The notes beneath the pieces were generated by a model that saw only the letters and a program-made list of their open reading frames with translations, ran no database searches and was not told the DNA's origin. Positions 25,954-34,106 of a stretch of DNA of 48,481 nt are shown here, in pieces. Each line of letters starts with the position of its first letter. The first letter of the stretch is position 1. The stretch lies in NCBI RefSeq assembly GCF_017874355.1, contig NZ_JAGGLI010000022.1:1-48481 (forward strand), given 5' to 3'. Position numbers and translations under genes: made by a program. This stretch comes from Acetoanaerobium pronyense. Its GTDB lineage: Bacteria; Bacillota; Clostridia; Peptostreptococcales; Filifactoraceae.

Positions 25954-26697
25954 CTACATAGATTTAACTTTGCTATTTAGATTTCTACTTATTTTTTCGT
26001 TTACTCTTTTTATTTTATTATCATCCCACTCGTATACTTTTGATATGATTTTTTTTCCTAGAATATAATGTCTTACCTGACCACTTCTTTGGAAACCCGC
26101 CCTCAATACATTTGTTTCAGAAGCTTTATTTTCCTTCAGTACCATACAGGTAGCATATCTATAGCCTCTATCCTTGGCTATGTTTAGACAAAACTTGAGC
26201 ATATAAAGGAGTGACCCAGAGCCTCTTTTGTCTGCAAATATATACCCATCAAAGAAATATACCCTCTCATCACTAGCTGGTATGAATATTTTTAGAAAAT
26301 CTTCATTATGATCTCCAAAACACATAGAGCAAAATCCATGAATATTTTTTTTGCCATCTAAAAGCACAAAGGTTTTGTCAGGAAAACTAGGATCTATCCT
26401 ATCTTTTAAGACTGCATATTTCTCTTTGGAAACTTCTTCCTTATAGTCACTAGCCATCTTATTAAGGAGCTTCATGTCTAAAGGCAAAAAAGAAAAATCT
26501 TGGGGATTAAACTCCTGCTCTTTCACATCTATCCGATACAAAAAACTGGTTCTATATATTTTATTTAGTACTTTTTTAGGTATTTTTATTAAAAAATTGT
26601 CTTTTTGTAAATAGAATTTTTTTTTGCTTATCGCTGAGGATTCATTTGTTTTCGCTCTGGATTCTGGACTTTTATCGAATTGATGTTTAGTTGCCAT
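25954..26697 (-). CDS. GNAT-family acetyltransferase, paralogue 2
   Basis: A 247-residue paralogue of the protein at 11156-11767, with a longer, lysine-rich N-terminal arm (about 1-50). Shared blocks include FLYRI, LPLDMKLLNKM, EKYAVLKDR, DKTFVLLD, ERVYFFDGYIF and RYATCMVLKENKASETNVLRAGFQ. The acetyl-CoA region is roughly 150-215. The substrate is unknown. GGGGGAG precedes the ATG. It lies 59 bases before the amidase on the same strand and may be cotranscribed with it. Confidence 0.65.
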   Translation of the reverse strand: MATKHQFDKSPESRAKTNESSAISKKKFYLQKDNFLIKIPKKVLNKIYRTSFLYRIDVKEQEFNPQDFSFLPLDMKLLNKMASDYKEEVSKEKYAVLKDRIDPSFPDKTFVLLDGKKNIHGFCSMCFGDHNEDFLKIFIPASDERVYFFDGYIFADKRGSGSLLYMLKFCLNIAKDRGYRYATCMVLKENKASETNVLRAGFQRSGQVRHYILGKKIISKVYEWDDNKIKRVNEKISRNLNSKVKSM

Positions 26698-26875
26698 ATA
26701 AACTCCCCCTAAAATAATTCATACCAAAAAAATTCCTATCTTTATTTTTTACCCATTTTTTTTATTTTAAATTAAATAAGTTGATTTAAATATAAAATTT
26801 TATTTTAGATATAATTTTATATTCATTCACCTTTACTCTCTAATTCAATAGTTTCTATTTCTAAAATCCAAAAGG

Positions 26876-26900
26876 TGTTTAAACATTATGTTTTAAACAT
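26876..26900 (+). promoter_or_regulatory. Twin palindromes upstream of the hemerythrin gene
   Basis: TGTTTAAACAT (26876-26886) and TGTTTTAAACAT (26889-26900) are near-identical palindromic units two bases apart, 54 bases before the start codon. They could be a double operator for a redox or oxygen regulator. The regulator is unknown. Confidence 0.4.
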
Positions 26901-26953
26901 AGGATATGTGGAAATAATTATAAAGTATGTAATTAAATAAAGAGGGGGATTAT

Positions 26954-27418
26954 ATGGATATCTTTAAGGAAATCAAAAGCGAGCATGAGGACTTTAGAAA
27001 AATACTAGAAAAAATTAACGAAACTACAGACAGAGCAATAAAAACAAGAACTGACCTTTTTCATAAGCTTTATATTAATTTAACTGCTCACCACGAAGCC
27101 GAAGAAGAGGTTTTAGTCCCTAAACTCAAGGAAAAGAAGGAAACTAGAAAAATGGGTCTTGAAATTGTCGAAGAGCATCATGTTGTTGATGATTTGTTAG
27201 ATCAGCTCAAGACTCTTTCAGTTGATGACGAAACATGGATTGTAAAATTCGGAGTTATGAAAGAAATTGTAGAGCATCATCTTGAAGAAGAAGAAAACGA
27301 AATATCAGAAGAAGCCCACAAGCAATTTTCCCAAGAAACCCTAGATAAGCTAGGAGAGGATTTTGAAAAAGAGGAGAAAAGACAAAAGGAAAAATTACTA
27401 GCTGAAGAGAAAATATAG
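26954..27418 (+). CDS. Hemerythrin domain protein
   Basis: A 154-residue four-helix protein with the di-iron ligands of the HHE type: SEHEDF (His11), TAHHEAEEEVLVP (about 44-56), EEHHVVDDLL (about 75-84) and EHHLEEEENEI (about 112-122). Such proteins bind oxygen or handle iron and oxidative stress in the cytoplasm. The C-terminal 20 residues are highly charged. AGAGGGGG precedes the ATG. It stands alone, between the amidase group and the ethanolamine operon. Confidence 0.9.
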   Translation: MDIFKEIKSEHEDFRKILEKINETTDRAIKTRTDLFHKLYINLTAHHEAEEEVLVPKLKEKKETRKMGLEIVEEHHVVDDLLDQLKTLSVDDETWIVKFGVMKEIVEHHLEEEENEISEEAHKQFSQETLDKLGEDFEKEEKRQKEKLLAEEKI

Positions 27419-27493
27419 CTGTAAGAGATGAACCCCTACACTATTTGAAAATATCTAGAGTGAGATAAATCTTGACTACCTCTTTATGTATTT

Positions 27494-27541
27494 AAAAAAA
27501 GAACTAAAATGGTACAAAATGTACCCTTCTAGTTCTTTTTT
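27494..27541. terminator. Bidirectional terminator after the hemerythrin gene and the eut operon
   Basis: AAAAAAGAACTA pairs with TAGTTCTTTTTT around an inner GGTAC/GTACC hairpin. It lies between the converging hemerythrin gene and eutG, the last eut gene. Confidence 0.85.
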
Positions 27542-27560
27542 AGTATCATTTAATTAATTT

Positions 27561-28712
27561 TTATTGAAAAGCAAGCTTTAAAAGTTTTTCAAGGTCAAAC
27601 TTTGTTGCCTTCTTAGGATTAGAATCTGTACAGATATCTCCTAAAGCAGAGTTTGCCATTTCTGAAATGACTTTTATAAAATCATTTTCATTGATTCCAT
27701 ATGCTCTAAAGGAGGACTGAATCCCCATGATCTCATTTAACTTTTTAATAAGCTCAATAAAGGCTATAATCCTTTCTTCCCTTGTAGCTAAATTAAGACC
27801 TAGTTTTTTTGCAATCTGGTCGTATTTTTCACCATAAATCTCTGTAGTTTTGTCTAAGAGTCCTGAGTTGAAAGAGATAATATGTGGCATTAAAATTGCA
27901 TTTGCACGTCCATGACTTATTTTAAACCTACCCCCAATTGCATGGGCCAAGCTATGATTGATTCCAAGACCTGCATTTGTAAAAGCTATTCCAGCCATGC
28001 AAGAAGCATCATGCATGTTTTGTCTAGCTTTTACATCACTTCCTTTTTCATAGGCTGTGATAAGGTTTTTTAAGGCTAAATCAAGAGCCTTTTCTGCATA
28101 TACATCAGAAAATGAGCCTGCGCTGTTTGAAACATAGGCCTCGAGAGCATGGGTTATCACATCCATTCCCGTATCTGCAGTTACAAATGGAGGAACGCTA
28201 AGGGTGAATCCTGCATCCAAAATAGCAATATCAGGGAGCATTAAAGGATCAGTCAAAGGAATCTTTGTGCTAGCACTGTAGTCAGTAATTACAGAAAAAG
28301 AAGTCACCTCTGAGCCTGTGCCACTCGTAGTTGGAATCGCTATGAAAAGAGGCTTGTGAATCTCCGATTTATGAACAAGCTCTTCCTTTGTTTTGATGCA
28401 AAAGAACATTATTGCCTTTGCAGCATCTATTACAGAACCTCCCCCAACTGCAATCAAAGCATCGGGTTTGTTTTCTATTATATGATTAAGTCCTTTTCTT
28501 ACAGTATCAAGACTGGGGTCAGCCTCTACGCTGTCAAATATTCGATATTTGATGGACGCCTTATCTAATACCTTTGCAATTCTTGCCAAAGCCCCTATCT
28601 TAATCATTGTCATGTCAGTGACGATGCATACACTATTTACATTTAGAGTTTCGATATATTCAAGGGAGCCTTCTCCAGATAATATCTGAGTTTTAAGTCC
28701 AAAAGTATGCAT
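27561..28712 (-). CDS. eutG: Iron-dependent alcohol dehydrogenase of the ethanolamine operon
   Basis: Reduces acetaldehyde to ethanol, regenerating NAD inside the microcompartment. The 383-residue protein has the NAD site GGGSVIDAAKAIMFF (about 92-106), PTTSGTGSEVTSFSVI, and the iron histidines in HALEAYVS, HSLAHAIGG and HGRANAILMPH. GGAGG precedes the ATG. It is the last of 21 eut genes, 13 bases after eutQ. I see no clear encapsulation helix at either end. PduQ-type would be an alternative name. Confidence 0.9.
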   Translation of the reverse strand: MHTFGLKTQILSGEGSLEYIETLNVNSVCIVTDMTMIKIGALARIAKVLDKASIKYRIFDSVEADPSLDTVRKGLNHIIENKPDALIAVGGGSVIDAAKAIMFFCIKTKEELVHKSEIHKPLFIAIPTTSGTGSEVTSFSVITDYSASTKIPLTDPLMLPDIAILDAGFTLSVPPFVTADTGMDVITHALEAYVSNSAGSFSDVYAEKALDLALKNLITAYEKGSDVKARQNMHDASCMAGIAFTNAGLGINHSLAHAIGGRFKISHGRANAILMPHIISFNSGLLDKTTEIYGEKYDQIAKKLGLNLATREERIIAFIELIKKLNEIMGIQSSFRAYGINENDFIKVISEMANSALGDICTDSNPKKATKFDLEKLLKLAFQ

Positions 28713-28725
28713 ATTTGCCTCCTGT

Positions 28726-29178
28726 CTACGCTTGCTCTGCCCAGTTTGCAGGATAAACTACGTAAAGGAATCTAGTAAAATCAGGTGTAGAAAACTGAAT
28801 CTTTGATCCTTTAGGTATCAAGATTACATCTCCTGCTTTTCCAACTACCTTTCTTCCATCAATTAATATTTCAAGAGTTCCCTCTATAATATAATCTATT
28901 TCATCGTAGTTTAGAGTCCACTCAAAAGTAGTGTTGTCAAGCTCCATAACACCTGCTCCGATTCTTGGACTTTCATTAAGTGAAAATAAATCTGTAAGAC
29001 CTACCTTGTCTCCCTCTTTACCTGTATCGAATGGCTCAGCCTTTATATTTCTTGCTTTTACACTCATAATCCCGCTTGGGTCAATATGGCGATTTGAGTC
29101 TTTAAGTTCACTTCCCATTTGCTCTGCTATTACTTTTTTTACTATCTCTTCAATAAGCTGAGAATTTATGATTTGCAT
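28726..29178 (-). CDS. eutQ: EutQ-like cupin, ethanolamine utilisation
   Basis: A 150-residue protein with a C-terminal cupin barrel (about 70-145: DYIIEGTLEILIDGRKVVGKAGDVILIPKG). Enterobacterial EutQ is reported to have acetate kinase activity. The N-terminus (QLIEEIVKKVIAEQM) is an amphipathic helix like those that target enzymes to microcompartments. It lacks the N-terminal ITP-A segment of longer EutQ proteins; a separate small gene at 30362-30658 has one. AAGGGG precedes the ATG, which follows eutH immediately. Confidence 0.85.
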   Translation of the reverse strand: MQIINSQLIEEIVKKVIAEQMGSELKDSNRHIDPSGIMSVKARNIKAEPFDTGKEGDKVGLTDLFSLNESPRIGAGVMELDNTTFEWTLNYDEIDYIIEGTLEILIDGRKVVGKAGDVILIPKGSKIQFSTPDFTRFLYVVYPANWAEQA

Positions 29179-29179
29179 A

Positions 29180-30292
29180 TTAAGCCCCTTTCTGCATTAC
29201 TTCTTTGCCCTTGTTTTTCTCAGTAATCTTTAGGAAAACCATAGCTACGAAAACTGCAGTAACTCCCCCAACAAATTTTCCTACTATCATTGGGAATATC
29301 AGTTCTCTTTCTACTCCTGCCGTATAGCCAAGGTGGTCACCAAGGATGAATGAAGCACTTACTGCAAAAGCTACATTGATAACCTTTCCTCTTTCATCCA
29401 TATCCTTCATAAGACCAAACATAGGAATATTATTTGCAAGTGTAGCTACCATTCCTGCAGCTGCTGCATCATTCATTCCTAAAACCTTACCCATTTTCAT
29501 AAGAGGCTTGCTTAGTACCTTTGTAATTACATGAACCATAGGGAAAGCACCAGCAAGTACTATTGCTATATGTCCTACTACCTCAAAACCTTCAGATATA
29601 GGGTCCATTCCAGGTATTATTACTATTCCTGTTAATGTCTCAATAATAATCGCAGCAAGTCCTATTGTGATTACGATTACTACCCCTTTACCAAATACCA
29701 CGAATCCATTTATCATCTTGTCTGGAATTAATGCAAGTCCTACTGCTAAAAGAAGTGATACTATTATGATTGGAACAAGGTTTGAAAGTACCATCCCAAG
29801 GTCAAATCCTGCTGCAATACCTCCAGCAAGGCACCCAATAGGAATAGTAATAAGTCCCGCAAGTATACCCTTTGCTAATGCCTTATGGTCTTCTTTTCCA
29901 ATTATTCCTAGAGCTACAGGTATAGTAAATACTATTGTAGGTCCCATCATAGCTCCAAGTATAATTCCTGCAAACTGACCAGCTTCAGGAGTAAGCGCAA
30001 GATTCATAGCAAGTGGATAACCACCCATATCGTTTGCAAGTAAAGTAGTTGCAAACATTGCAGGGTCTGCTCCAAGTGCAGTATATATAGGTACTACTAT
30101 TGGAGACAGCCACTTCGCTAGCACAGGTGCCAGAGAAATAACCCCTATCATTGCAACTGCAAGTGCTCCCATTGCAAGTATCCCCTCTTCAAACTTTTCT
30201 CCAAGTCCAAATTTGTTTCCTATGATTCTATCTATAGCTCCTAAAATCATAAATCCAACCATGATATACAGGATAATATCATTAATACTCAT
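29180..30292 (-). CDS. eutH: Ethanolamine permease EutH
   Basis: A 370-residue inner-membrane protein with about ten helices (for example LAVAMIGVISLAPVLAKWL, TTLLANDMGGYPLAMNLAL, GMVATLANNIPMFGLMKDM). These are typical EutH segments. It aids uptake of protonated ethanolamine at low pH or low concentration. GGGAGGG precedes the ATG. A 69-base AT-rich gap before it holds no terminator. Confidence 0.92.
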   Translation of the reverse strand: MSINDIILYIMVGFMILGAIDRIIGNKFGLGEKFEEGILAMGALAVAMIGVISLAPVLAKWLSPIVVPIYTALGADPAMFATTLLANDMGGYPLAMNLALTPEAGQFAGIILGAMMGPTIVFTIPVALGIIGKEDHKALAKGILAGLITIPIGCLAGGIAAGFDLGMVLSNLVPIIIVSLLLAVGLALIPDKMINGFVVFGKGVVIVITIGLAAIIIETLTGIVIIPGMDPISEGFEVVGHIAIVLAGAFPMVHVITKVLSKPLMKMGKVLGMNDAAAAGMVATLANNIPMFGLMKDMDERGKVINVAFAVSASFILGDHLGYTAGVERELIFPMIVGKFVGGVTAVFVAMVFLKITEKNKGKEVMQKGA

Positions 30293-30361
30293 AAGTACCC
30301 TCCCAGTTTTTAGTTATATTAAACTAATAGATATGTTATTTTAAATAATAGATTAATATAA

Positions 30362-30658
30362 TTATTTTTTTAATTTTTGGATTACTGCTTTAGTTATTTT
30401 TTCAATTTTGTCCTTGTCTTTTATATTAAAGCTATCTTCCAAAATCCTTCTAACCTTGCAGTCCAAAGATTCTTCTTTTTCTTTTATATTTTCACTTACA
30501 TTTTCTTTAAAACAAATAGTATAGCTGTTGTTGCGAAGATAATCCTTCGCCCCAGGTGTTAACATCATGTCTTTTTTAAGAACAAAGTTTTGACTACCAG
30601 GCACTAAAAACTCATTAATATTTTTAATCGTTACAAGTATCTTTCCGATAGTACTCAC
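30362..30658 (-). CDS. Small eut-operon protein with an EutQ/EutT-like N-terminal motif
   Basis: A 98-residue protein not recognised as a named Eut protein. Its LTPGAKDYLRNNSYTI (about 33-48) matches the segment that opens long EutQ proteins and EutT (VITPSARQYLRDKGIEL in the EutT here). Its last 15 residues (KIEKITKAVIQKLKK) form an amphipathic helix of the microcompartment-targeting type. It may be a detached EutQ N-terminus acting as an adaptor (inference). The GTG start, 4 bases past pduT, has AAAGGA almost touching it, so the start is uncertain. Confidence 0.6.
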   Translation of the reverse strand: MSTIGKILVTIKNINEFLVPGSQNFVLKKDMMLTPGAKDYLRNNSYTICFKENVSENIKEKEESLDCKVRRILEDSFNIKDKDKIEKITKAVIQKLKK

Positions 30659-30664
30659 TCCTTT

Positions 30665-31213
30665 CTATCCCAGAGAATCCATAATACCTTGATGAGGCCT
30701 TGGTATCACTGCCTTATTGACAAGAAGACCTGATTCCATGGCTGCATCTGCTCCAGCCTCTATAGCCGCATTTACAGCACTAACATCTCCAGTTAGAGTC
30801 AAAAACGACTTTCCACCAACTGCAAACCCAAGTCTAATCTCTATAAGCTCTACATCTGCTGCCTTAGCCGCTTTATCAGCAGCTACTATTCCGCTTGCTA
30901 CAGCGAAAAACTCTAAAACCCCTAGAGAATCTCCATACCCTATCTCTCCCGTCCCTGTAATAGCAGGAATGATTCCAGGATGAAGATTTGGAAGGATTAA
31001 TTCATCTACTACAAATTCTTTTCCAATTTCAAGCCCTGCTTCAACAGAAGCATTTACAGCTCCTACATCTCCACTTACCATAGCAATAAATTTCCCAGGA
31101 CAAATGGAGTGAGCCTTTACTAGCTCTACATTAGCTGATTTTAGCATGGCATCTGCTACCTCATATCCTCTTGCTATGCTGTTTAGTTCAATAAGTCCTA
31201 ATGTTCGAATCAT
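30665..31213 (-). CDS. PduT-like tandem-BMC shell protein with an iron-sulfur cysteine
   Basis: A trimeric shell protein of two BMC domains in 182 residues (about 1-88 and 94-180). Cys38 in SICPGKF aligns with the PduT cysteine that binds a 4Fe-4S cluster in the pore, so it may pass electrons across the shell. HPGIIPAITG and VIPRPHQGIMDSLG end the two domains. It follows the pduS-like gene by 10 bases; the known PduS and PduT proteins work as a pair. Its presence in an ethanolamine operon is a Pdu-like trait. Confidence 0.88.
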   Translation of the reverse strand: MIRTLGLIELNSIARGYEVADAMLKSANVELVKAHSICPGKFIAMVSGDVGAVNASVEAGLEIGKEFVVDELILPNLHPGIIPAITGTGEIGYGDSLGVLEFFAVASGIVAADKAAKAADVELIEIRLGFAVGGKSFLTLTGDVSAVNAAIEAGADAAMESGLLVNKAVIPRPHQGIMDSLG

Positions 31214-31223
31214 AACTCCTCCA

Positions 31224-32543
31224 TCACCTTTTTTCTACTATAATATATCCTTCTTTAACAGAAACCAGACCATCTATGCTGCTATGAACATTTGCTCCAA
31301 GACTTTCTCCAATAGATGCTATAAGCTGTCCCTTAACTACATATTCCCCTTCATCTACAATAGGAGTCGCAGGAGCTCCAATATGCTGCTTCAGTGATAT
31401 TATAGCTCTAGAAGGTTCATACTCTATTACATCATCAAATGAATGCTTCACATATTTTGAAAGGTCAAGTCTTCGAATCAATCTCTCTGTAGGAACTTTT
31501 CTGTATTCCCTCATATCACTTACTTCATATTCAAGTCCTTCTTTGTTTTCCCACCTTACATTTTCCTTTAAAAACTCAGTTTTTACATACTGGTTTATTG
31601 TCTTAGGGGATAATCCCATAGGACAAGCATACATCTCGCATATACCACATTCACAACAAAGCATTGCTGATTTGCAGGATTCTCCCTTAGTATCTGAAAA
31701 TGCCGCTGCCCTCATTACAAGATGAGGATAAAGTGGATGTCCGTTTAGATATCTAGGACAAAGATCAGTACACATACGGCACTGAATACAAGCACTTGCC
31801 GCCCTAGATAGTATGTGCTTTATTGATAGATTATGTCTATTTATAATTGCATGATCCTCTGGAAGTACTATAATCCCTCCAAGAGTCTTGGTCACATATG
31901 TTGTTGATATATCCTCTTCATTGCATGGTTTCCCCATCATAGGTCCCCCTAAAATCACTTTAAAGCCATGTATTTTAGGTCCACCAGCAAGCTCTAGACA
32001 TTCCTTAATACTTGTTCCTACAGGAACCTTTATCAAGGTTGGGCTATTTACTTCTCCAGTCACTGTAATTACTCTGTGAGTCACTGGCATTTCACTCATC
32101 ACATCAAGTACAGTTGCAACATTTGTGACAACTATTCCCTTAGAAAGAGGTATTTGAGTAGGAAGTATTGTAACTCCTGCAACTTCTCTAACCAGCATCT
32201 GTTCATCACCAGCTGGATAAAAATTTCCTACTTCCTTCACTTCTATATCTAAGTTAAGATTTTGTATAGCCTCTCTTACCTTAGCTATCTCTTTTTTGTT
32301 CTTTGACTTTAGAGCAATAACTTTTCTCTTTGCAGATATTTCACTGCCTATTTTCTCAGTTCCTTTGACTAAATCTTCTGGAAAATTACGAATTAGATAT
32401 TTGTCGGTTTCCAAAAGGGGCTCACATTCTATTGCATTTATTATTAAAATATCGGCTTTGGCATTTAGCTTTACATGGGTAGGAAAACCTGCCCCGCCTG
32501 CCCCAACTACGCCAGAGGCTTTAATGGTTTCTAAAAATGTCAT
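31224..32543 (-). CDS. PduS-like flavin/iron-sulfur cobalamin reductase (RnfC-related)
   Basis: A 439-residue protein in RnfC order: flavin/NADH motif GAGGAGFPTHVK at the N-terminus, SLBB-like domain (TLIKVPVGTSIKECLELAGG), two 4Fe-4S motifs (CIQCRMCTDLCP about 258-269, CCECGICEMYACP about 302-314) and a barrel-sandwich C-terminus. PduS reduces cob(II)alamin for re-adenosylation. Here it would serve EutT or CobO and the EutBC cofactor. GAGGAGG precedes the ATG. Confidence 0.88.
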   Translation of the reverse strand: MTFLETIKASGVVGAGGAGFPTHVKLNAKADILIINAIECEPLLETDKYLIRNFPEDLVKGTEKIGSEISAKRKVIALKSKNKKEIAKVREAIQNLNLDIEVKEVGNFYPAGDEQMLVREVAGVTILPTQIPLSKGIVVTNVATVLDVMSEMPVTHRVITVTGEVNSPTLIKVPVGTSIKECLELAGGPKIHGFKVILGGPMMGKPCNEEDISTTYVTKTLGGIIVLPEDHAIINRHNLSIKHILSRAASACIQCRMCTDLCPRYLNGHPLYPHLVMRAAAFSDTKGESCKSAMLCCECGICEMYACPMGLSPKTINQYVKTEFLKENVRWENKEGLEYEVSDMREYRKVPTERLIRRLDLSKYVKHSFDDVIEYEPSRAIISLKQHIGAPATPIVDEGEYVVKGQLIASIGESLGANVHSSIDGLVSVKEGYIIVEKR

Positions 32544-32564
32544 ATTACCTCCTCTTTCGCCTTC

Positions 32565-32870
32565 TTACTGTGAAATTTCGACTTCATCAATAATGCCAAC
32601 TACAGTAGCATCTACAGCAGTCTCTGTCTTATGAAGACCTCTTCTTGCCGAACTTCCAGAAACTACAAGTACAAGGTCACCTATACCTGCTCCCACTGAA
32701 TCAGCTGCCACAATCTCATGTCTTGACTTTACAAAGTCACTAGATGGAACTCCATGGTCTGAATCTATAGAGCTGTAATCAACTGGTTTTATAACAAGGA
32801 GCTTTAGACCGTTTAAAGATTCTTCTTTTCTAGTTGCCCATACATTGCCAATCACTTTTCCAATTATCAT
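32565..32870 (-). CDS. eutN: EutN/CcmL microcompartment vertex protein
   Basis: A 101-residue BMV-type protein with GKVIGNVWATRKEESLNGLKL at the start and the SSARRG motif near residue 73; pentamers of the family cap shell vertices. It starts 4 bases past the flavoprotein-like gene, with GGAGTGATG before the ATG. Confidence 0.92.
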   Translation of the reverse strand: MIIGKVIGNVWATRKEESLNGLKLLVIKPVDYSSIDSDHGVPSSDFVKSRHEIVAADSVGAGIGDLVLVVSGSSARRGLHKTETAVDATVVGIIDEVEISQ

Positions 32871-32874
32871 TACA

Positions 32875-33444
32875 TCACTCCTTACGCCACTTTATCTGCA
32901 TTGACCTTAATGCATCTTCTCCCAGTGGTGTGAGTATAGTATTTTGTCCTAAAACAACTTCTTTGACAGCTTCCCTTGACCAGTTTAGTACCTCTTTTTC
33001 TCCAAGGATTTTTTTGTCGTAGTATTTTAGGGAATTTGGAGTTTTATTTTCATTAACTATTGTTAGTCCGCTGCTTTTGAGAAGCTCAAGAGCTTCTATA
33101 TGTTTTTTTAGAAGTGGTGAATACTCAAACAAATCTTCTTTAAATTCCAGTCTCTCTTTTTTGACATGGACCTTCACTCCTTTTAAAAGAGCATAAAGAC
33201 ACCAATTGCTAAGCTCATCAACTGGGATTCCTGCTGCAATGCTCATCATTTGTGAGCTGCTAAGAGCAGGTAACCAAAGTATCATATCCCTTTGAAGGTC
33301 CTGGATTTTTTCAATTGATATAGTATAACCAAAGTCTTTGAGGTCATCTTCAGGATAATCAATCCCACTTATCAAATGGGCTTTATTTAAATGTCCTATC
33401 CTAAAGAGTACTTCTTTTACTATCCCATCGATATCTAGATTCAC
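32875..33444 (-). CDS. Eut-operon flavoprotein-like protein (TIGR02536-type)
   Basis: A 189-residue protein common in Firmicute ethanolamine operons but without a settled role. The centre (MILWLPALSSSQMMSIAAG, then IPVDELSNWCLYALLKG; about 53-88) resembles the phosphopantothenoylcysteine-decarboxylase-like flavoprotein fold, in which this region binds FMN. The N-terminus (DIDGIVKEVLFRIGHL) could be a targeting helix. The start is GTG after AAAGGAGG. The flavin role is inference. Confidence 0.65.
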   Translation of the reverse strand: MNLDIDGIVKEVLFRIGHLNKAHLISGIDYPEDDLKDFGYTISIEKIQDLQRDMILWLPALSSSQMMSIAAGIPVDELSNWCLYALLKGVKVHVKKERLEFKEDLFEYSPLLKKHIEALELLKSSGLTIVNENKTPNSLKYYDKKILGEKEVLNWSREAVKEVVLGQNTILTPLGEDALRSMQIKWRKE

Positions 33445-33467
33445 GCTCTCCTCCTTTAGTTTTTAAT

Positions 33468-34106
33468 CTATTTAGCTTGTTTTTCCAATATTTCTCCGTA
33501 TGCATCCTTAGAAAGTCCAACTGCATTTGCCTCATCATAGTCTATATGCATACTTAATGAAAACCTTGGATTTACCCTTACAAGTACATCTTCAAATATT
33601 ATCTTTCTTTCTCCATAAACCCTTACGGATACTTCATCCTTGTCTTTTAGATTAAAGGCTTTTGCATCATCAGGAGTCATATGAATATGACGCCTTGCCA
33701 CAATAACAGATGATTTTGCTTCAATCATACCGTATTTTCCTTGAATCCAAAGTGTAGGACAATTTTTTATATCCCCAGAGTCTCTAACAACAGGTTTTAT
33801 ACCAAGGGCTCTAGCATCTGTCATAGATACCTCTACTTGAGTCATATCTCTTACTGGTCCAAGTACAGCTACCTCTTTAAAATCGCCCTTAGGGCCAATT
33901 ATTCTAACCTTTTCTTTACAAAGATACTGACCTGGTTGTGAAAGTTCTTTAAGAGGAGTAAGGGTTTCTGTCCCAAATAATTTTATGGCATCCTCTTTAC
34001 TCAGATGGACATGTCTTCCTGAAGCTTCCACACGAATATGCTTTTTTAAAGCTTTTATCTCGTCTATTACTTTTGACACAATAGATTCAATTAAATTTTT
34101 ATCCAT
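33468..34106 (-). CDS. pduL: PduL-type phosphotransacylase (fills the EutD role)
   Basis: Converts acetyl-CoA and phosphate to acetyl phosphate and CoA. The 212-residue protein has two related halves, each with a metal-binding pair of histidines: ASGRHVHLS (about 27-35) and ARRHIHMT (about 126-133). LTPLKELSQPGQY and VLGPVRDMTQVEVSMTDAR are typical. The N-terminus (LIESIVSKVIDEIKAL) is a likely encapsulation helix. It overlaps eutT by 8 bases. No enterobacterial-type EutD is present. Confidence 0.92.
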   Translation of the reverse strand: MDKNLIESIVSKVIDEIKALKKHIRVEASGRHVHLSKEDAIKLFGTETLTPLKELSQPGQYLCKEKVRIIGPKGDFKEVAVLGPVRDMTQVEVSMTDARALGIKPVVRDSGDIKNCPTLWIQGKYGMIEAKSSVIVARRHIHMTPDDAKAFNLKDKDEVSVRVYGERKIIFEDVLVRVNPRFSLSMHIDYDEANAVGLSKDAYGEILEKQAK

